From DASUPK01 sp963795665 (GTDB taxonomy: Bacteria > Actinomycetota > Thermoleophilia > Solirubrobacterales > 70-9): a stretch of DNA of 64,000 nt. Where the stretch lies: assembly GCA_963795665.1 (NCBI GenBank), contig CAWCIP010000003.1:186001-250000 (forward strand), in the 5' to 3' direction. Of this stretch, positions 20,122-29,205 are shown in pieces. Within the stretch, counting starts at the first letter, position 1. Each line of letters opens with the position of its first letter. The notes under the pieces are model-generated. The model was not told where the DNA came from. It ran no database searches and saw nothing but the letters and a program-made list of their open reading frames with translations. The position numbers and the translations under genes are program-made.

Positions 20122-21488
20122 GCGCGCAGGGCCGCGAGCGCCTCGCGAGCGCTCTCGAGTTGCTCGTCCAGCCGGCCGGAGGCGGTCCCGCCGGCAGAGA
20201 CCTTCGATTCGATCGTTTGACCGGATTCGAGAGCGCGCCGCACAGCCTGCCGTGCGTCCTCGGGGACGCCGTCGAGCTCCGAATCGGTCAGCTGCGAAAG
20301 CGGCTTGCCCGACTCGACCGCCGCTCTGACCAGGCCGCCCACCAGGCCGTGGGCCTCGCGGAACGGGACTCCCTCCTGCACCAGCGCGTCCGCCAGATCG
20401 GTGGCCGCGAGCATCTCGTCTTCCGCTGCGGCCGCCAGCCGCTCCCGGTTGAAGCTGATGCCGGCGAGCATCCCGGTCGCCGCCGCCAGGCAGAGCTCCA
20501 GGTTGTCGACCGCGTCGAAGAGGGGCTCCTTGTCCTCCTGGAGGTCCTTGCTGTACGCGAGGGGCAGGGCGTGCATCGTGCCGAGCAGGCTCGCCAGCGA
20601 CGCCGCGATCCGCGGAGCCTTGCCGCGGAGCAGCTCGGCCGCGTCGGGATTCTTCTTCTGGGGCATGATGCTCGAGCCCGAGGCGAACGAGTCGGGCAGC
20701 TCGCAGAAGCCGAACTCCTGGCTGGACCAGAGCACGATCTCGGAGCCGAGCCGGGAGAGGTGCATCGCGCAGATGGACGCCGCCGACAGGTAGTCGAGGG
20801 CGAAGTCGCGGTTGGAGACCGCGTCGAGCGAGTTGGGATAGGGGCGCTCGAATCCGAGGTCCGCCGCGAGCGCCTCCCGGTCGAGGTCCCAGTTCAGGCC
20901 GGCCAGGGCGCCGGAGCCCGCGGGCATGTCCGTGGTCGCCTCCGCCGCCCGGAAGAAACGACGGGAATCCCGCTGGAACATCCAGAAGTAAGCGAGCAGA
21001 TGGTGGCCGAGGTAGACGGGCTGTGCACGCTGCAGGTGGGTGTAGGCGGGGGCCGACCAGTCGCGGTGGGCCTCCGCCTGCGCCACCAGCGCTTCCATCA
21101 GGCTCTCGAGCAGCGCGATCGCGCGCGCGGCGTGGGCCCTGACCAGCAGGGAGAGGTCGGTCGCCACCTGGTCGTTCCGTGAGCGTGCGGTATGGAGCTT
21201 TCCCCCCAGCGGACCGATCAGCTCGATGAGGCGTCGCTCGATCGCCATGTGGATGTCCTCGTCGTCCTCGTGGAACTCGAACGACCCCTTGTCCAATTCG
21301 GCTCCGACCCGGTCGAGTCCCTCGGAGATCTGCCCCAGCTCCTCATCGTCGAGCACGCTGAGCTTGGCCAGCGCCCGCGCGTGCGCCTTCGACTGCTCGA
21401 CGTCGAATGACGCCAGGCGCCAGTCGAAGGAGATCGAGGAGTTGATCCGCTTGAACAGCGGGTCCTGCTCTTCGCCGAAGCGGGACAT
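20118..21488 (-). CDS. argH: Argininosuccinate lyase
   Basis: The 456-residue enzyme splits argininosuccinate into arginine and fumarate, the last step of arginine synthesis. The fumarase/ASL superfamily signature GSSIMPQKKNPD lies near residues 268-280 and carries the flexible catalytic loop. SRNDQVATD and TYTHLQ-type (AYTHLQRAQP) motifs are also present. It starts 10 bp after the DegT aminotransferase stop and overlaps mpg by 4 bp at its own stop, so it belongs to the operon descending from leuC. No other arg genes are in the window. Confidence 0.95.
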   Translation of the reverse strand: MSRFGEEQDPLFKRINSSISFDWRLASFDVEQSKAHARALAKLSVLDDEELGQISEGLDRVGAELDKGSFEFHEDDEDIHMAIERRLIELIGPLGGKLHTARSRNDQVATDLSLLVRAHAARAIALLESLMEALVAQAEAHRDWSAPAYTHLQRAQPVYLGHHLLAYFWMFQRDSRRFFRAAEATTDMPAGSGALAGLNWDLDREALAADLGFERPYPNSLDAVSNRDFALDYLSAASICAMHLSRLGSEIVLWSSQEFGFCELPDSFASGSSIMPQKKNPDAAELLRGKAPRIAASLASLLGTMHALPLAYSKDLQEDKEPLFDAVDNLELCLAAATGMLAGISFNRERLAAAAEDEMLAATDLADALVQEGVPFREAHGLVGGLVRAAVESGKPLSQLTDSELDGVPEDARQAVRRALESGQTIESKVSAGGTASGRLDEQLESAREALAALRA

Positions 21489-21498
21489 GACCCGGAGT

Positions 21499-22653
21499 CT
21501 AGGGTCGGATGTTGAGCGCTTCGCCCAGAGCCGTGCAGACCCGATCGACCTGCGACTCCGTCATCGAGGTGAAGAAGGGGAGCGCCAGCGAGCGCTTGGC
21601 CACCCGCTCGGCGACGGGGAACTCGCCGCCCGAAAAGCCGAAGCGCTCGCGGTATGGGGGAAGGAGGTGGATGCAGGGCAGGTACGCCTTTGAGGCGATC
21701 CCGCTCGCCGCGAGGGAGGCGATCACCGCGTCGCGGTCGGCGCCCTCGGGCAGCTGGACGACGAAGACGAACCAGCTGCGGTGCTCGTCGCCCCGGTTCT
21801 CACAGGGCAGGACGATGTCGTCGTTGTCCTCCTCCCCCGCCGGCTCCGCCCCGAGCTGAGTGAGCCGCTCGCGGTAGAGCGCGGCCACGTTCTCGCGCGC
21901 ATTCAGCAGCTCGCCCAGCCGCTCGAGCTGCGCGATGCCGATCGCGGCATGCAGGTCGGTCAGCCTGTAGTTGAAACCGAGCCGGTCGTGCTCGACCTGC
22001 TCCATGTCGGGTGCGCGTCCCTGGTTGCGCTCGCTGCGCACGCTTTCCGCCTGGTCGCGGTCGGGAGTGACCAGCATCCCGCCCTCCCCCGTGGTCATCT
22101 GCTTGTTCGCGTAGAAGGCGAAGGTGGAGACGTTCCCGGACATCCCGACCCGACGGCCTTCACTGTCGACCGCGCCGAGGGCCTGGCAGGCGTCCTCCAG
22201 GAGGCCGAGGTCGCGATCCGAGGCGATCTTGGCGAACGCCGGGATGTCGGCCGGATATCCGAAGATGTGGACGGGCAGGATCCCGGCCGTGCTCTCCCCC
22301 ACCGCCGCCGCGACGGGCTCGGGGTCTAGGTTGAGGGTGACGGGGTCGATGTCGCAGAAGACCGGCTTCGCTCCCTCGTAGAGCAGGCAATTGGAGGAGG
22401 CGACGAAGCTGAGCGGGCTGGTGATGACCTCGTCGCCCGCGCTCCACCCCATGGCCCTGACCCCCAGGTGGAGAGCCGCCGTCCCGCTCGAGACGGCCAC
22501 CGCGTAGCCATCGCCCAGCCAGTCGGAGAAGTCGGTCTCGAACTGCTCGAGCTTCGGGCCCAGGGAGAGCGAGCCGGAGCGGACGACCTCCAGCAACAGC
22601 TCCTCCTCGCGCGGGCCGAGCTCAGGGCGTGCGAGCGGGATCGGTTCGTTCAC
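21499..22653 (-). CDS. DegT/DnrJ/EryC1-family PLP aminotransferase
   Basis: About 384 residues from a GTG at 22653. Fold type I PLP enzymes of this family transaminate nucleotide-linked ketosugars. Visible landmarks are SSGTAALHLG (cofactor phosphate site), EDACQALGA (Asp contacting the pyridine N) and FYANKQMTTGEGGML (Schiff-base Lys). The start overlaps the cimA 3' end by 32 bp. The longer in-frame extension upstream is antiparallel to nothing useful and reads as a cimA shadow. No sugar-biosynthesis genes are adjacent; instead it sits between cimA and argH, so its substrate is an open question. Confidence 0.85.
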   Translation of the reverse strand: MNEPIPLARPELGPREEELLLEVVRSGSLSLGPKLEQFETDFSDWLGDGYAVAVSSGTAALHLGVRAMGWSAGDEVITSPLSFVASSNCLLYEGAKPVFCDIDPVTLNLDPEPVAAAVGESTAGILPVHIFGYPADIPAFAKIASDRDLGLLEDACQALGAVDSEGRRVGMSGNVSTFAFYANKQMTTGEGGMLVTPDRDQAESVRSERNQGRAPDMEQVEHDRLGFNYRLTDLHAAIGIAQLERLGELLNARENVAALYRERLTQLGAEPAGEEDNDDIVLPCENRGDEHRSWFVFVVQLPEGADRDAVIASLAASGIASKAYLPCIHLLPPYRERFGFSGGEFPVAERVAKRSLALPFFTSMTESQVDRVCTALGEALNIRP

Positions 22654-24223
22654 TCGGTGCGCTGCTCTCGTCGCGTGGCTGGAAGGCGTACTCGAGCGAG
22701 TCGACCAGGGCCTCCCACGAGGCCTCGATGATGTTCTCCGAGACACCGATCGAGCCCCATTCGCGCTCGCCGTCGGACGAGTCCAGCAGCACCCGGGTGA
22801 CCGCCCCGGTGCCGTGGTGCTCGTCCAGGATCCGGACCTTGTAGTTGGTGAGCTCGATGTCGGCCAGGTGCGGGTGGCGGTCGATGATCGCTCCGCGCAG
22901 CGCCTTGTCGAGCGCGTTCACCGGGCCGTTGCCCTCGGCGGTGCGCAGGTAGCGCTCGCCGTCGACCCAGACCTTGATCGTGGCCTCCGTGACGACCTTG
23001 CCGTCCTCGCGCTTCTCGACCATCACCCGGAAGCCCTCGAGCCGGAAGAGCGGCTCGTAGCCCTCGGTCTCCTTGCGGAGGAGCAGCTCGAAGGAGGCGT
23101 CCGCGGCCTCGTAGTGGTAGCCGCGGTGCTCTCGCTCCTTCAGGGTGCGCAGAGCCCTCGCCGCCTGCTCCTCGTCGAGCGCGATGCCCGAGCGCTCGGC
23201 CCGCTGCAGCACGGTTCCCTTGCCTGAGAGCTCCGAGACGACCACCTCGCGCTGGTTGCCGACCTCGGCGGGGTCCATGTGCTCGAAGGTGCGCGCGTCG
23301 GCGCTCACACCTGCCACGTGCATGCCGCCCTTGTGGGCGAACGCGTTGCGCCCGACGAAGGGCTGGTCGGGGTCCGGCGTGATGTTGAGCAGCTCGTCGA
23401 TGAAGTGGGCGATCCCGGTGAGCCGCGCGAGCTGGTCGTCCTCGACGCAGCGATAGCCCATCTTCAGCTGCAGTGCCGGCAGGATCGAGGTCAGGTTGGC
23501 GTTTCCGGTGCGCTCCCCGATCCCGTTGATAGTCCCCTGCACCAGGCTCGCACCCTGATCCACGGCCGCCAGGGAGTTCGCGACCGCGCACTCCAGGTCG
23601 TTGTGGGTATGGATCCCCACGGCGACGTCTAGCTCGTCGACCATCTCCTTGGTCGCCTCCGCGATCTGCGTCGGCAGGCTCGACCCGTTGGTGTCGCAGA
23701 GGGTGACGTTCTCGGCGCCCGCGTCGGCGGCGGCGCGCAGGCACTCGAGCGCGTATCCGGCGTCGTCGCGATAGCCGTCGAAGAAGTGCTCGGCGTCGTA
23801 GATCACCCGCTTGCCGGCCTGGGTGAGATAGGCAACCGAATCGCGGATCATGGCCAGGTTCTCCTCCCGGCTCACCTTGGTGACCTTCTCGAGGTGAAGG
23901 CCCCAGGTCTTACCGACCAGCGTCACCACCGGGGCGAAGCCGGTGGCGAGCAGCCGCAGCGCCTCGTCCTCCGCCGCCTCGGTGTCGCGGCGCCGGGTCA
24001 TGCCGAAGGCGCAGACCGCCGCATGCTTGAGCTCGACCTCGGCGAGCATCTCGAAGAGCTCGAGCTCCTTGGGGTTGGACCCCGGGAACCCGCCCTCGAT
24101 GAAGTGGATCCCCAGCTCGTCGAGCTTGCGGACCACGCGGACCTTCTCCTGCGCGGACAGGGACATGCCCTGGCCCTGCATGCCGTCGCGCAAAGTCGTG
24201 TCGTAGAGGAGTATTTGTCTCAT
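22622..24223 (-). CDS. cimA: (R)-citramalate synthase
   Basis: The 533-residue DRE-TIM metallolyase condenses pyruvate with acetyl-CoA to (R)-citramalate, opening the threonine-independent route to 2-oxobutyrate and isoleucine. The N-terminus LYDTTLRDGMQGQGMSLS is the citramalate synthase form; 2-isopropylmalate synthase has LRDGEQSPG. HTHNDLECAVANS provides metal ligands, and a C-terminal LeuA dimer/regulatory domain follows (about 380-530). A separate leuA lies at 32650-34257, supporting the assignment. GAAAGG precedes the ATG. A TGA-ended heptapeptide frame overlaps the start as ATGA. Confidence 0.92.
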   Translation of the reverse strand: MRQILLYDTTLRDGMQGQGMSLSAQEKVRVVRKLDELGIHFIEGGFPGSNPKELELFEMLAEVELKHAAVCAFGMTRRRDTEAAEDEALRLLATGFAPVVTLVGKTWGLHLEKVTKVSREENLAMIRDSVAYLTQAGKRVIYDAEHFFDGYRDDAGYALECLRAAADAGAENVTLCDTNGSSLPTQIAEATKEMVDELDVAVGIHTHNDLECAVANSLAAVDQGASLVQGTINGIGERTGNANLTSILPALQLKMGYRCVEDDQLARLTGIAHFIDELLNITPDPDQPFVGRNAFAHKGGMHVAGVSADARTFEHMDPAEVGNQREVVVSELSGKGTVLQRAERSGIALDEEQAARALRTLKEREHRGYHYEAADASFELLLRKETEGYEPLFRLEGFRVMVEKREDGKVVTEATIKVWVDGERYLRTAEGNGPVNALDKALRGAIIDRHPHLADIELTNYKVRILDEHHGTGAVTRVLLDSSDGEREWGSIGVSENIIEASWEALVDSLEYAFQPRDESSAPSERTDPARTP

Positions 24224-24247
24224 CGCTGCCTTTCTTGCTTCATCAAC

Positions 24248-24313
24248 GGCGGCCTCCTCCGCTTCGCGTCCGGGGGCCGCCGGGGGGCGGATTGGGATGG
24301 CCGCTACGCGGCC
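24248..24313 (-). promoter_or_regulatory. Paired hairpins in the cimA 5' region
   Basis: The 134-bp gap between ilvE and cimA contains two stable inverted repeats: GGCCGC/GCGGCC with a 3-nt loop (24299-24313), and GGCGGCC/GGCCGCC with a 20-nt loop (24248-24281). A 13-codon frame (MLHRFTGRITQAA) ends with its TAG inside the first hairpin. No T-tract follows. It could be an mRNA processing or attenuation element; this is a structural observation only. Confidence 0.4.
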
Positions 24314-24357
24314 TGCGTAATTCGCCCTGTGAAGCGGTGCAGCATCAGGAACCCAAT

Positions 24358-25332
24358 CTACTGAACCTCGGCCTTCGCCCCTGCAGCGGCGCGGTCAGGC
24401 GTCGATTCCGCGTCGGCGGGCTCGTCGACGAAGTCGAGCCACTCCAGGTACTCCTCGACCCGGCCGTGCAGCGCGTCCTCGAACTTCGCCTGGATGACGC
24501 GGGTGATCTCGCCCGGCTCCCCGAGCACGGCGTGATCGATCTCCCGGACAGGCACCAGCTCGGCCGCCGTGCCGGTCAGGAAGACCTCGTCGGCCAGGTA
24601 GAGCTCCGACCGATCGATGTCGCGTTCGACCACCTTGTAGCCGAGGTCCTCGGCGATCTGGATGATCGATTTCCGTGTGACACCGTCCAGGATGGAGGCG
24701 ACGTACGGCGGCGTCAGAATCACGCCGTCACGGACGACGAAGATGTTCTCCCCCGTGCCCTCGCAGACCATTCCGCGGTGGTCGAGCAGGATCGCCTCGT
24801 CGTAGCCGGCCTCGACCGACGCGTTCTTGGCGAGGATCGAGTTGAGGTACTGGCCCGAAGCCTTGGAGGCGGGGATCAGGCTGTCCGGTGAAATGCGGCG
24901 CCACGGGGAAACCGTCGCGCGGATGCCGTGATTCTTGCCCTCCTCGCCCAGGTAGGCGCCCCAGGGCCAGGTCGCGATGATCAGCTCGACCGGCGCGCTG
25001 GCCGCGTATAGGCCCATCTCGCCGTAGCCCCGGAAGGCGAGCGGTCGGATGTAGCAGCTGCGCAGCCCGTTGCGGCGGATCAGCTCCTTGGTCGCATCCT
25101 CGATCTGATCGGCCGTGTACCCGAGCGGGATGTTGTAGAGGGCGGCCGAGCGCACCAGGCGCTTCAGGTGCGCCTCGTGGCGGAAGATCGCGGGGCCGCG
25201 CTCGGTTTCGTAGCAGCGGATCCCCTCGAACACGCCCGTGCCGTAGTGGAGGCCGTGGCTGAGGACGTGGACATTGGCTTCGTCCCAGGGGACGAATTCC
25301 CCGCTCATCCAGATGTAGTCGGCCTTCTCCAT
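24358..25332 (-). CDS. ilvE: Branched-chain amino acid aminotransferase
   Basis: The 324-residue fold type IV PLP enzyme performs the last step for Leu, Ile and Val. Features are the N-terminal DEANVHVLSHGLHYGTGVFEGIRCY, EGTGENIFVV, and LDGVTRKSIIQIAEDLG near the phosphate site. The ATG at 25332 has no Shine-Dalgarno, but an AATACT hexamer sits 9 nt before it, so an internal leaderless promoter is possible. A 71-bp gap after leuB contains a CGGCCGC/GCGGCCG hairpin. Confidence 0.94.
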   Translation of the reverse strand: MEKADYIWMSGEFVPWDEANVHVLSHGLHYGTGVFEGIRCYETERGPAIFRHEAHLKRLVRSAALYNIPLGYTADQIEDATKELIRRNGLRSCYIRPLAFRGYGEMGLYAASAPVELIIATWPWGAYLGEEGKNHGIRATVSPWRRISPDSLIPASKASGQYLNSILAKNASVEAGYDEAILLDHRGMVCEGTGENIFVVRDGVILTPPYVASILDGVTRKSIIQIAEDLGYKVVERDIDRSELYLADEVFLTGTAAELVPVREIDHAVLGEPGEITRVIQAKFEDALHGRVEEYLEWLDFVDEPADAESTPDRAAAGAKAEVQ

Positions 25333-25403
25333 GAGTCGATCAGTATTGCTTATGTGATTCGGCCGCGGGGTTTGTGGCGGCCGGATATGCCGAAGGATCC
25401 CGC

Positions 25404-26447
25404 CTATAGCGTTGCAAGAACGGCTTCTGTCATCTCCTGCGTCCCGACCTCGCGGGTGCCGTCTCCCCCGGCCAGATCCGGGGTGCGGAGGCCCTCTGTG
25501 AGCGCGGCGTCCACGGCTTTGTCGAGCCGGTTCGCCTCGTCGTGCATGCCGAGGCCGTAGCGCAGCATCATCGCCACCGAGAGCAGCGTCGCGAGCGGGT
25601 TCGCCTTGCCCGTGCCGGCGATGTCGGGCGCCGATCCGTGCACGGGCTCGTACAGGCCCGGGCCGCCCTCGCCCAGGCTCGCCGAGGGCAGCATCCCGAG
25701 GGAGCCGGTGAGCATCGCGGCCTCGTCGCTGAGGATGTCTCCGAAGAGGTTCTCGGTGACGATCACGTCGAAGCCCGTCGGGTTCGAGACCAGCTGCATC
25801 GCCGCGTTGTCGACCAGCAGGTGATCGAGCTCGATCTCCTCGTATTCGGGGGCGAGCCTGGTGACCGTCTCCCGCCACAGCCGGGAGGTCTCGAGCACGT
25901 TCGCCTTGTCGACCGAGGTCAGGTGACCGTTGCGCTCGCCCGCCGCCTCGAAGCCGACGCGGGCGATTCGCTCGATCTCCTCGACCGTGTAGGCGCAGTC
26001 GTCGTGGGCGCGATCGCCTTCGCGTCCGGAGTCGCCGAAGTAGATACCGCCTGTGAGCTCGCGGACGACGAGCAGGTCGGTGCCGTCGATGCGGTCGCGG
26101 CGAAGGGGGCTCGCGTCCAGCAGCGCCTCGCTGGGGCGCACCGGGCGGAGGTTGGCGAACAGGCCGAGGCCCTTGCGCAGGCCGAGCAGGCCCTGTTCCG
26201 GCCGGGGCTTGTCCGGGTCGGTGGTGTCCCACTTGGGGCCACCGACGGCGCAGAGCAGCACCGCGTCCGCTGCACGGCACGCCTCGAGGACCTCGTCCGT
26301 CAGCGCCGTCCCGTGCTCGTCGATCGAGGCGCCGCCGACCAGGTGCTCGCTGATCTCGAAATCGCCCAGGGCCTGCAGGACCGTGGTGGCCGCGGCGCCG
26401 ATCTCAGGGCCGATCCCGTCGCCGGGGAGCAAGGCGATCCTAGGCAC
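25404..26447 (-). CDS. leuB: 3-Isopropylmalate dehydrogenase
   Basis: The 347-residue NAD-dependent enzyme oxidatively decarboxylates 3-isopropylmalate in leucine synthesis. Diagnostic stretches are LLPGDGIGPE, GLFANLRPVR, VVRELTGGIYFG (Tyr), VDKANVLE (catalytic Lys), NLFGDILSDEAAMLTGSLGMLPSASLG and YEPVHGSAPDIAG. It may also act on 3-methylmalate in the citramalate route, given the linked cimA. The start overlaps the upstream methyltransferase stop by 8 bp. Confidence 0.96.
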   Translation of the reverse strand: MPRIALLPGDGIGPEIGAAATTVLQALGDFEISEHLVGGASIDEHGTALTDEVLEACRAADAVLLCAVGGPKWDTTDPDKPRPEQGLLGLRKGLGLFANLRPVRPSEALLDASPLRRDRIDGTDLLVVRELTGGIYFGDSGREGDRAHDDCAYTVEEIERIARVGFEAAGERNGHLTSVDKANVLETSRLWRETVTRLAPEYEEIELDHLLVDNAAMQLVSNPTGFDVIVTENLFGDILSDEAAMLTGSLGMLPSASLGEGGPGLYEPVHGSAPDIAGTGKANPLATLLSVAMMLRYGLGMHDEANRLDKAVDAALTEGLRTPDLAGGDGTREVGTQEMTEAVLATL

Positions 26448-27240
26448 GGCGGGCGTCGATGTTGAGGCGGACGTAGTTGAGGACGAGCGGCTCGCCGGAG
26501 CGTTCGAGCACGGCCTCGGCGAACTGGCGGCGAAGGTCCTCCGGCAGGCGCGCGAGGTGCGGGCCCATCGTCACGGTGGTGGTGAAGTCTAGGGGATCCT
26601 TGGGCTGTATTGGCTTGTCCTCGAGCCAGCAGGAGACCTCGTCGAAACCGGCGTTCCGCAGCCTTTCCTCGGTCTCCTCGGGTGTGGCGAAGTTCCACAT
26701 CACGCTCATGCCTTCGAAGTGGTCCACGTACTCGGGCTGCGTCGCGACCTCGACGATGGCCCGGGCGTGATCGGCGACATTGCCCGCTCCCCCGCATTGC
26801 GCGACCAGGCGGCCACCCGGCCGCAGCACCGAGTGGATCCTCGAGAAGAGCTTGTCGTGGTCGGCGATCCAGTGGAAGGTCGCCGTCGAGAAGAGAGCGT
26901 CCACCTCGTCGGGCGCCCCGTTCTCCCGGAGCAGGTCGGGGGTCAGATCGAGCAGGTCCGAGACGATCAGGGTGACCCGGTCGTCGCCGGTGAACTTCTC
27001 GGCAGCGACCTTGATCATCTCGGCGGAGCCGTCCACGCCGACGATCCGCCCTTCGGGGAGCCGTTCGAGCAGTCTCTCGGTGACCCGGCCCGAGCCGCAG
27101 CCGGCATCGATGATCGCCTCGTTGGCGCGCGGCTCGAGGCGGTCCAGGACCTCCAGGCCCCACTCGTACTGGGGCTCGGAGATCTCGTCGTAGGTCTGGG
27201 CGTCCCACTCGCGCGGGCCGCTGTTCATCGAGGGACTCAC
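26440..27240 (-). CDS. Class I SAM methyltransferase (Tam-like) inside the leucine operon
   Basis: The 266-residue methyltransferase has motif I AIIDAGCGSGRVT, motif II VGVDGSAEMI and post-motif VDALFSTATFHWIAD. The layout resembles trans-aconitate 2-methyltransferase and related small-acid methylases. It starts with GTG overlapping the leuD stop (GTGA; an ATG four codons in is possible) and overlaps leuB by 8 bp, so it is translationally embedded between leuD and leuB. That context suggests a substrate among dicarboxylic or tricarboxylic acids near isopropylmalate. The substrate is inference only. Confidence 0.85.
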   Translation of the reverse strand: MSPSMNSGPREWDAQTYDEISEPQYEWGLEVLDRLEPRANEAIIDAGCGSGRVTERLLERLPEGRIVGVDGSAEMIKVAAEKFTGDDRVTLIVSDLLDLTPDLLRENGAPDEVDALFSTATFHWIADHDKLFSRIHSVLRPGGRLVAQCGGAGNVADHARAIVEVATQPEYVDHFEGMSVMWNFATPEETEERLRNAGFDEVSCWLEDKPIQPKDPLDFTTTVTMGPHLARLPEDLRRQFAEAVLERSGEPLVLNYVRLNIDARRA

Positions 27241-27806
27241 AGCGAGGTCGTCACGGGTCCGTGATCGGCCTTGCCCGCGCCCTCGAACCGGTCGATCGCC
27301 TCCACGCGCTGCAGGGTCATCGCGACGTCGTCCAGGCCGTTCGAGAGGCGATGCTTGATGTCCTCGTCGATCTCGAACTGGAAGACGCCCTCTGCGCAGG
27401 TGACGGTCTGGTCGTCGAGGTCGATTCGGGCTTCGCCGGCCGAGGCGACTGCCCGGCAGTGGTCCTCGTCGAGCACGACGGGCAGCAGTCCGTTCTTGGT
27501 GCAGTTCGTGAAGAAGATGTCCGAGAACGAGGGGGCGATCACGGCGTCGTAGCCGTAGTCCTTGAGCGCCCAGACGGCGTGCTCGCGGGAGGAGCCCGAG
27601 CCGAAGTTCCGGCCGGTGACCAGGATCGGATGCGCCTCGAGCTCGATCTCCCCCGACCGGAACCAGTCGTAGAAGAGGAACTCGCCGAAGCCGGTGCGCT
27701 CGATCCGCTTCAGGAACTGCTTGGGGATGATCTGGTCGGTGTCGACGTCGGAGCGGTCCAGCACCGCCACGCGGCCCTCGATGATGTCGATCGCGTCCAT
27801 CGGCAT
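27237..27806 (-). CDS. leuD: 3-Isopropylmalate dehydratase small subunit
   Basis: The 189-residue swivel domain of isopropylmalate isomerase has DRSDVDTDQIIPKQFLKRIERTGFGEFLFYDW and GRNFGSGSSREHAVWAL, typical LeuD motifs. I chose the ATG at 27806 because GGAG lies 9 nt upstream, while the earlier ATG overlaps the leuC stop. It works with LeuC on 2- to 3-isopropylmalate and probably on citramalate to 3-methylmalate. Confidence 0.95.
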   Translation of the reverse strand: MPMDAIDIIEGRVAVLDRSDVDTDQIIPKQFLKRIERTGFGEFLFYDWFRSGEIELEAHPILVTGRNFGSGSSREHAVWALKDYGYDAVIAPSFSDIFFTNCTKNGLLPVVLDEDHCRAVASAGEARIDLDDQTVTCAEGVFQFEIDEDIKHRLSNGLDDVAMTLQRVEAIDRFEGAGKADHGPVTTSL

Positions 27807-27811
27807 ATCTC

Positions 27812-29197
27812 TCAGCTCCATTCCCTGATGTCGACGAACTTCCCCTCGACGGCCGCGGCGGCGGCCATCTTCGGGCTGACCAGGTGGGTTCTCCCTCCTG
27901 CGCCCTGCCGGCCCTCGAAGTTCCTGTTCGAGGTCGAGGCGCAGCGCTCGCCCGGGCTGAGGATGTCCGGGTTCATCCCCAGGCACGCGGAGCAGCCCGA
28001 CTCGCGCCACTCGAAGCCCGCTGACCGGAAGACCTCGTGGAGGCCCTCCTCCTCGGCCTGGGCCTTCACCTGTTGGGAGCCCGGCACGACCATGCCGCGC
28101 AGGCTGGAGGCGATCTTGCGGCCGTCGACGATCGAGGCCGCCTCCCGCAGGTCGGAGATCCGAGAGTTTGTGCACGAGCCGATGAAGATCCGGTCCAGCG
28201 GGATCTCGGTCATCGGGGTGCCCGGCTTCAGGTCCATGTAGGCGAGCGCTCGCTCGGCGGTCTCGCGGTCGGCCGGCGAGTCCATGCCGGTGGGGTCGGG
28301 AACATGGTCCGTGACCTGGACCACCATCCCCGGGGTGGTTCCCCAGGTGACCATCGGCGAGATCGAGGCGGCGTCGATCTCGACCTCCGTGTCGAAGCTC
28401 GCCCCGTCGTCGGTGGGCAGCTGACGCCAGCGCTCCAGCGCCGCCTCGAAGTCATCGGGAACGGCGGGACGACCTCGCATGTATTCGAAGGTCGTCTCGT
28501 CGGGGGCGACCATCCCCGCCCGGCCGCCGCCCTCGATGGTCATGTTGCAGATGGTCATCCGGTTCTCCATCGAGAGCGCGCGGATCGCCTCGCCCGCGTA
28601 CTCGACGGCATATCCCTGCATGCCGCCGACGCCCAGCTGCCCGATCGTCGCCAGGATCAGGTCCTTCGCCGTCACGCCGAAGCCGAGCTCGCCCGGGTAG
28701 TCGATCCGCATCGTCTTCGGGCGGCGCTGCCCGAGGCACTGGGTCGCCAGGACGTGCTCCACCTCGGAGGTCCCGATGCCGAAGGCCAGCGCGCCGAACG
28801 CGCCGTGGGTCGAGGTGTGGGAGTCGCCGCAGACGATCGTCATGCCCGGCTGGGTCACCCCAAGCTCCGGGCCGATCACGTGGACGATCCCGCGACGGTC
28901 CGAGCCAAGCGAGTAGACCGGGATCCCGAACTCCTCGCAGTTGCTCTCCAGGGCCTCGACCTGGACGCGCGAGAGCTCGTCGGCGATCAGGTTCGCCGTC
29001 GGGGTCCCATCCGTCGGGACGTTGTGGTCGGCGGTGGCAAGCGTCTTATCGGGGCGCCGGACGCCGCGCTCGGCCAGCCGCAGGCCGTCGAATGCCTGGG
29101 GCGAGGTGACCTCGTGGACGAGGTGCAGGTCGATGTAGATCAGGTCGTCGTCGACCTCGTGGGCGTCCCAGATCTTCTCGAACAGGTTCTTGGGCAT
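27812..29197 (-). CDS. leuC: 3-Isopropylmalate dehydratase large subunit
   Basis: The 461-residue aconitase-family protein holds a [4Fe-4S] cluster. Motifs are VCGDSHTSTHGAFGALAFGIGTSEVEHVLATQ, IGSCTNSRISDLR (first Cys ligand) and SGCSACLGMNPD (two Cys ligands). AGGAGG, overlapping the stop of the regulator gene, precedes the ATG at a good distance. It is the first enzyme gene of the leuC-leuD-methyltransferase-leuB operon. Confidence 0.96.
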   Translation of the reverse strand: MPKNLFEKIWDAHEVDDDLIYIDLHLVHEVTSPQAFDGLRLAERGVRRPDKTLATADHNVPTDGTPTANLIADELSRVQVEALESNCEEFGIPVYSLGSDRRGIVHVIGPELGVTQPGMTIVCGDSHTSTHGAFGALAFGIGTSEVEHVLATQCLGQRRPKTMRIDYPGELGFGVTAKDLILATIGQLGVGGMQGYAVEYAGEAIRALSMENRMTICNMTIEGGGRAGMVAPDETTFEYMRGRPAVPDDFEAALERWRQLPTDDGASFDTEVEIDAASISPMVTWGTTPGMVVQVTDHVPDPTGMDSPADRETAERALAYMDLKPGTPMTEIPLDRIFIGSCTNSRISDLREAASIVDGRKIASSLRGMVVPGSQQVKAQAEEEGLHEVFRSAGFEWRESGCSACLGMNPDILSPGERCASTSNRNFEGRQGAGGRTHLVSPKMAAAAAVEGKFVDIREWS

Positions 29198-29205
29198 CGC
29201 TCCTC

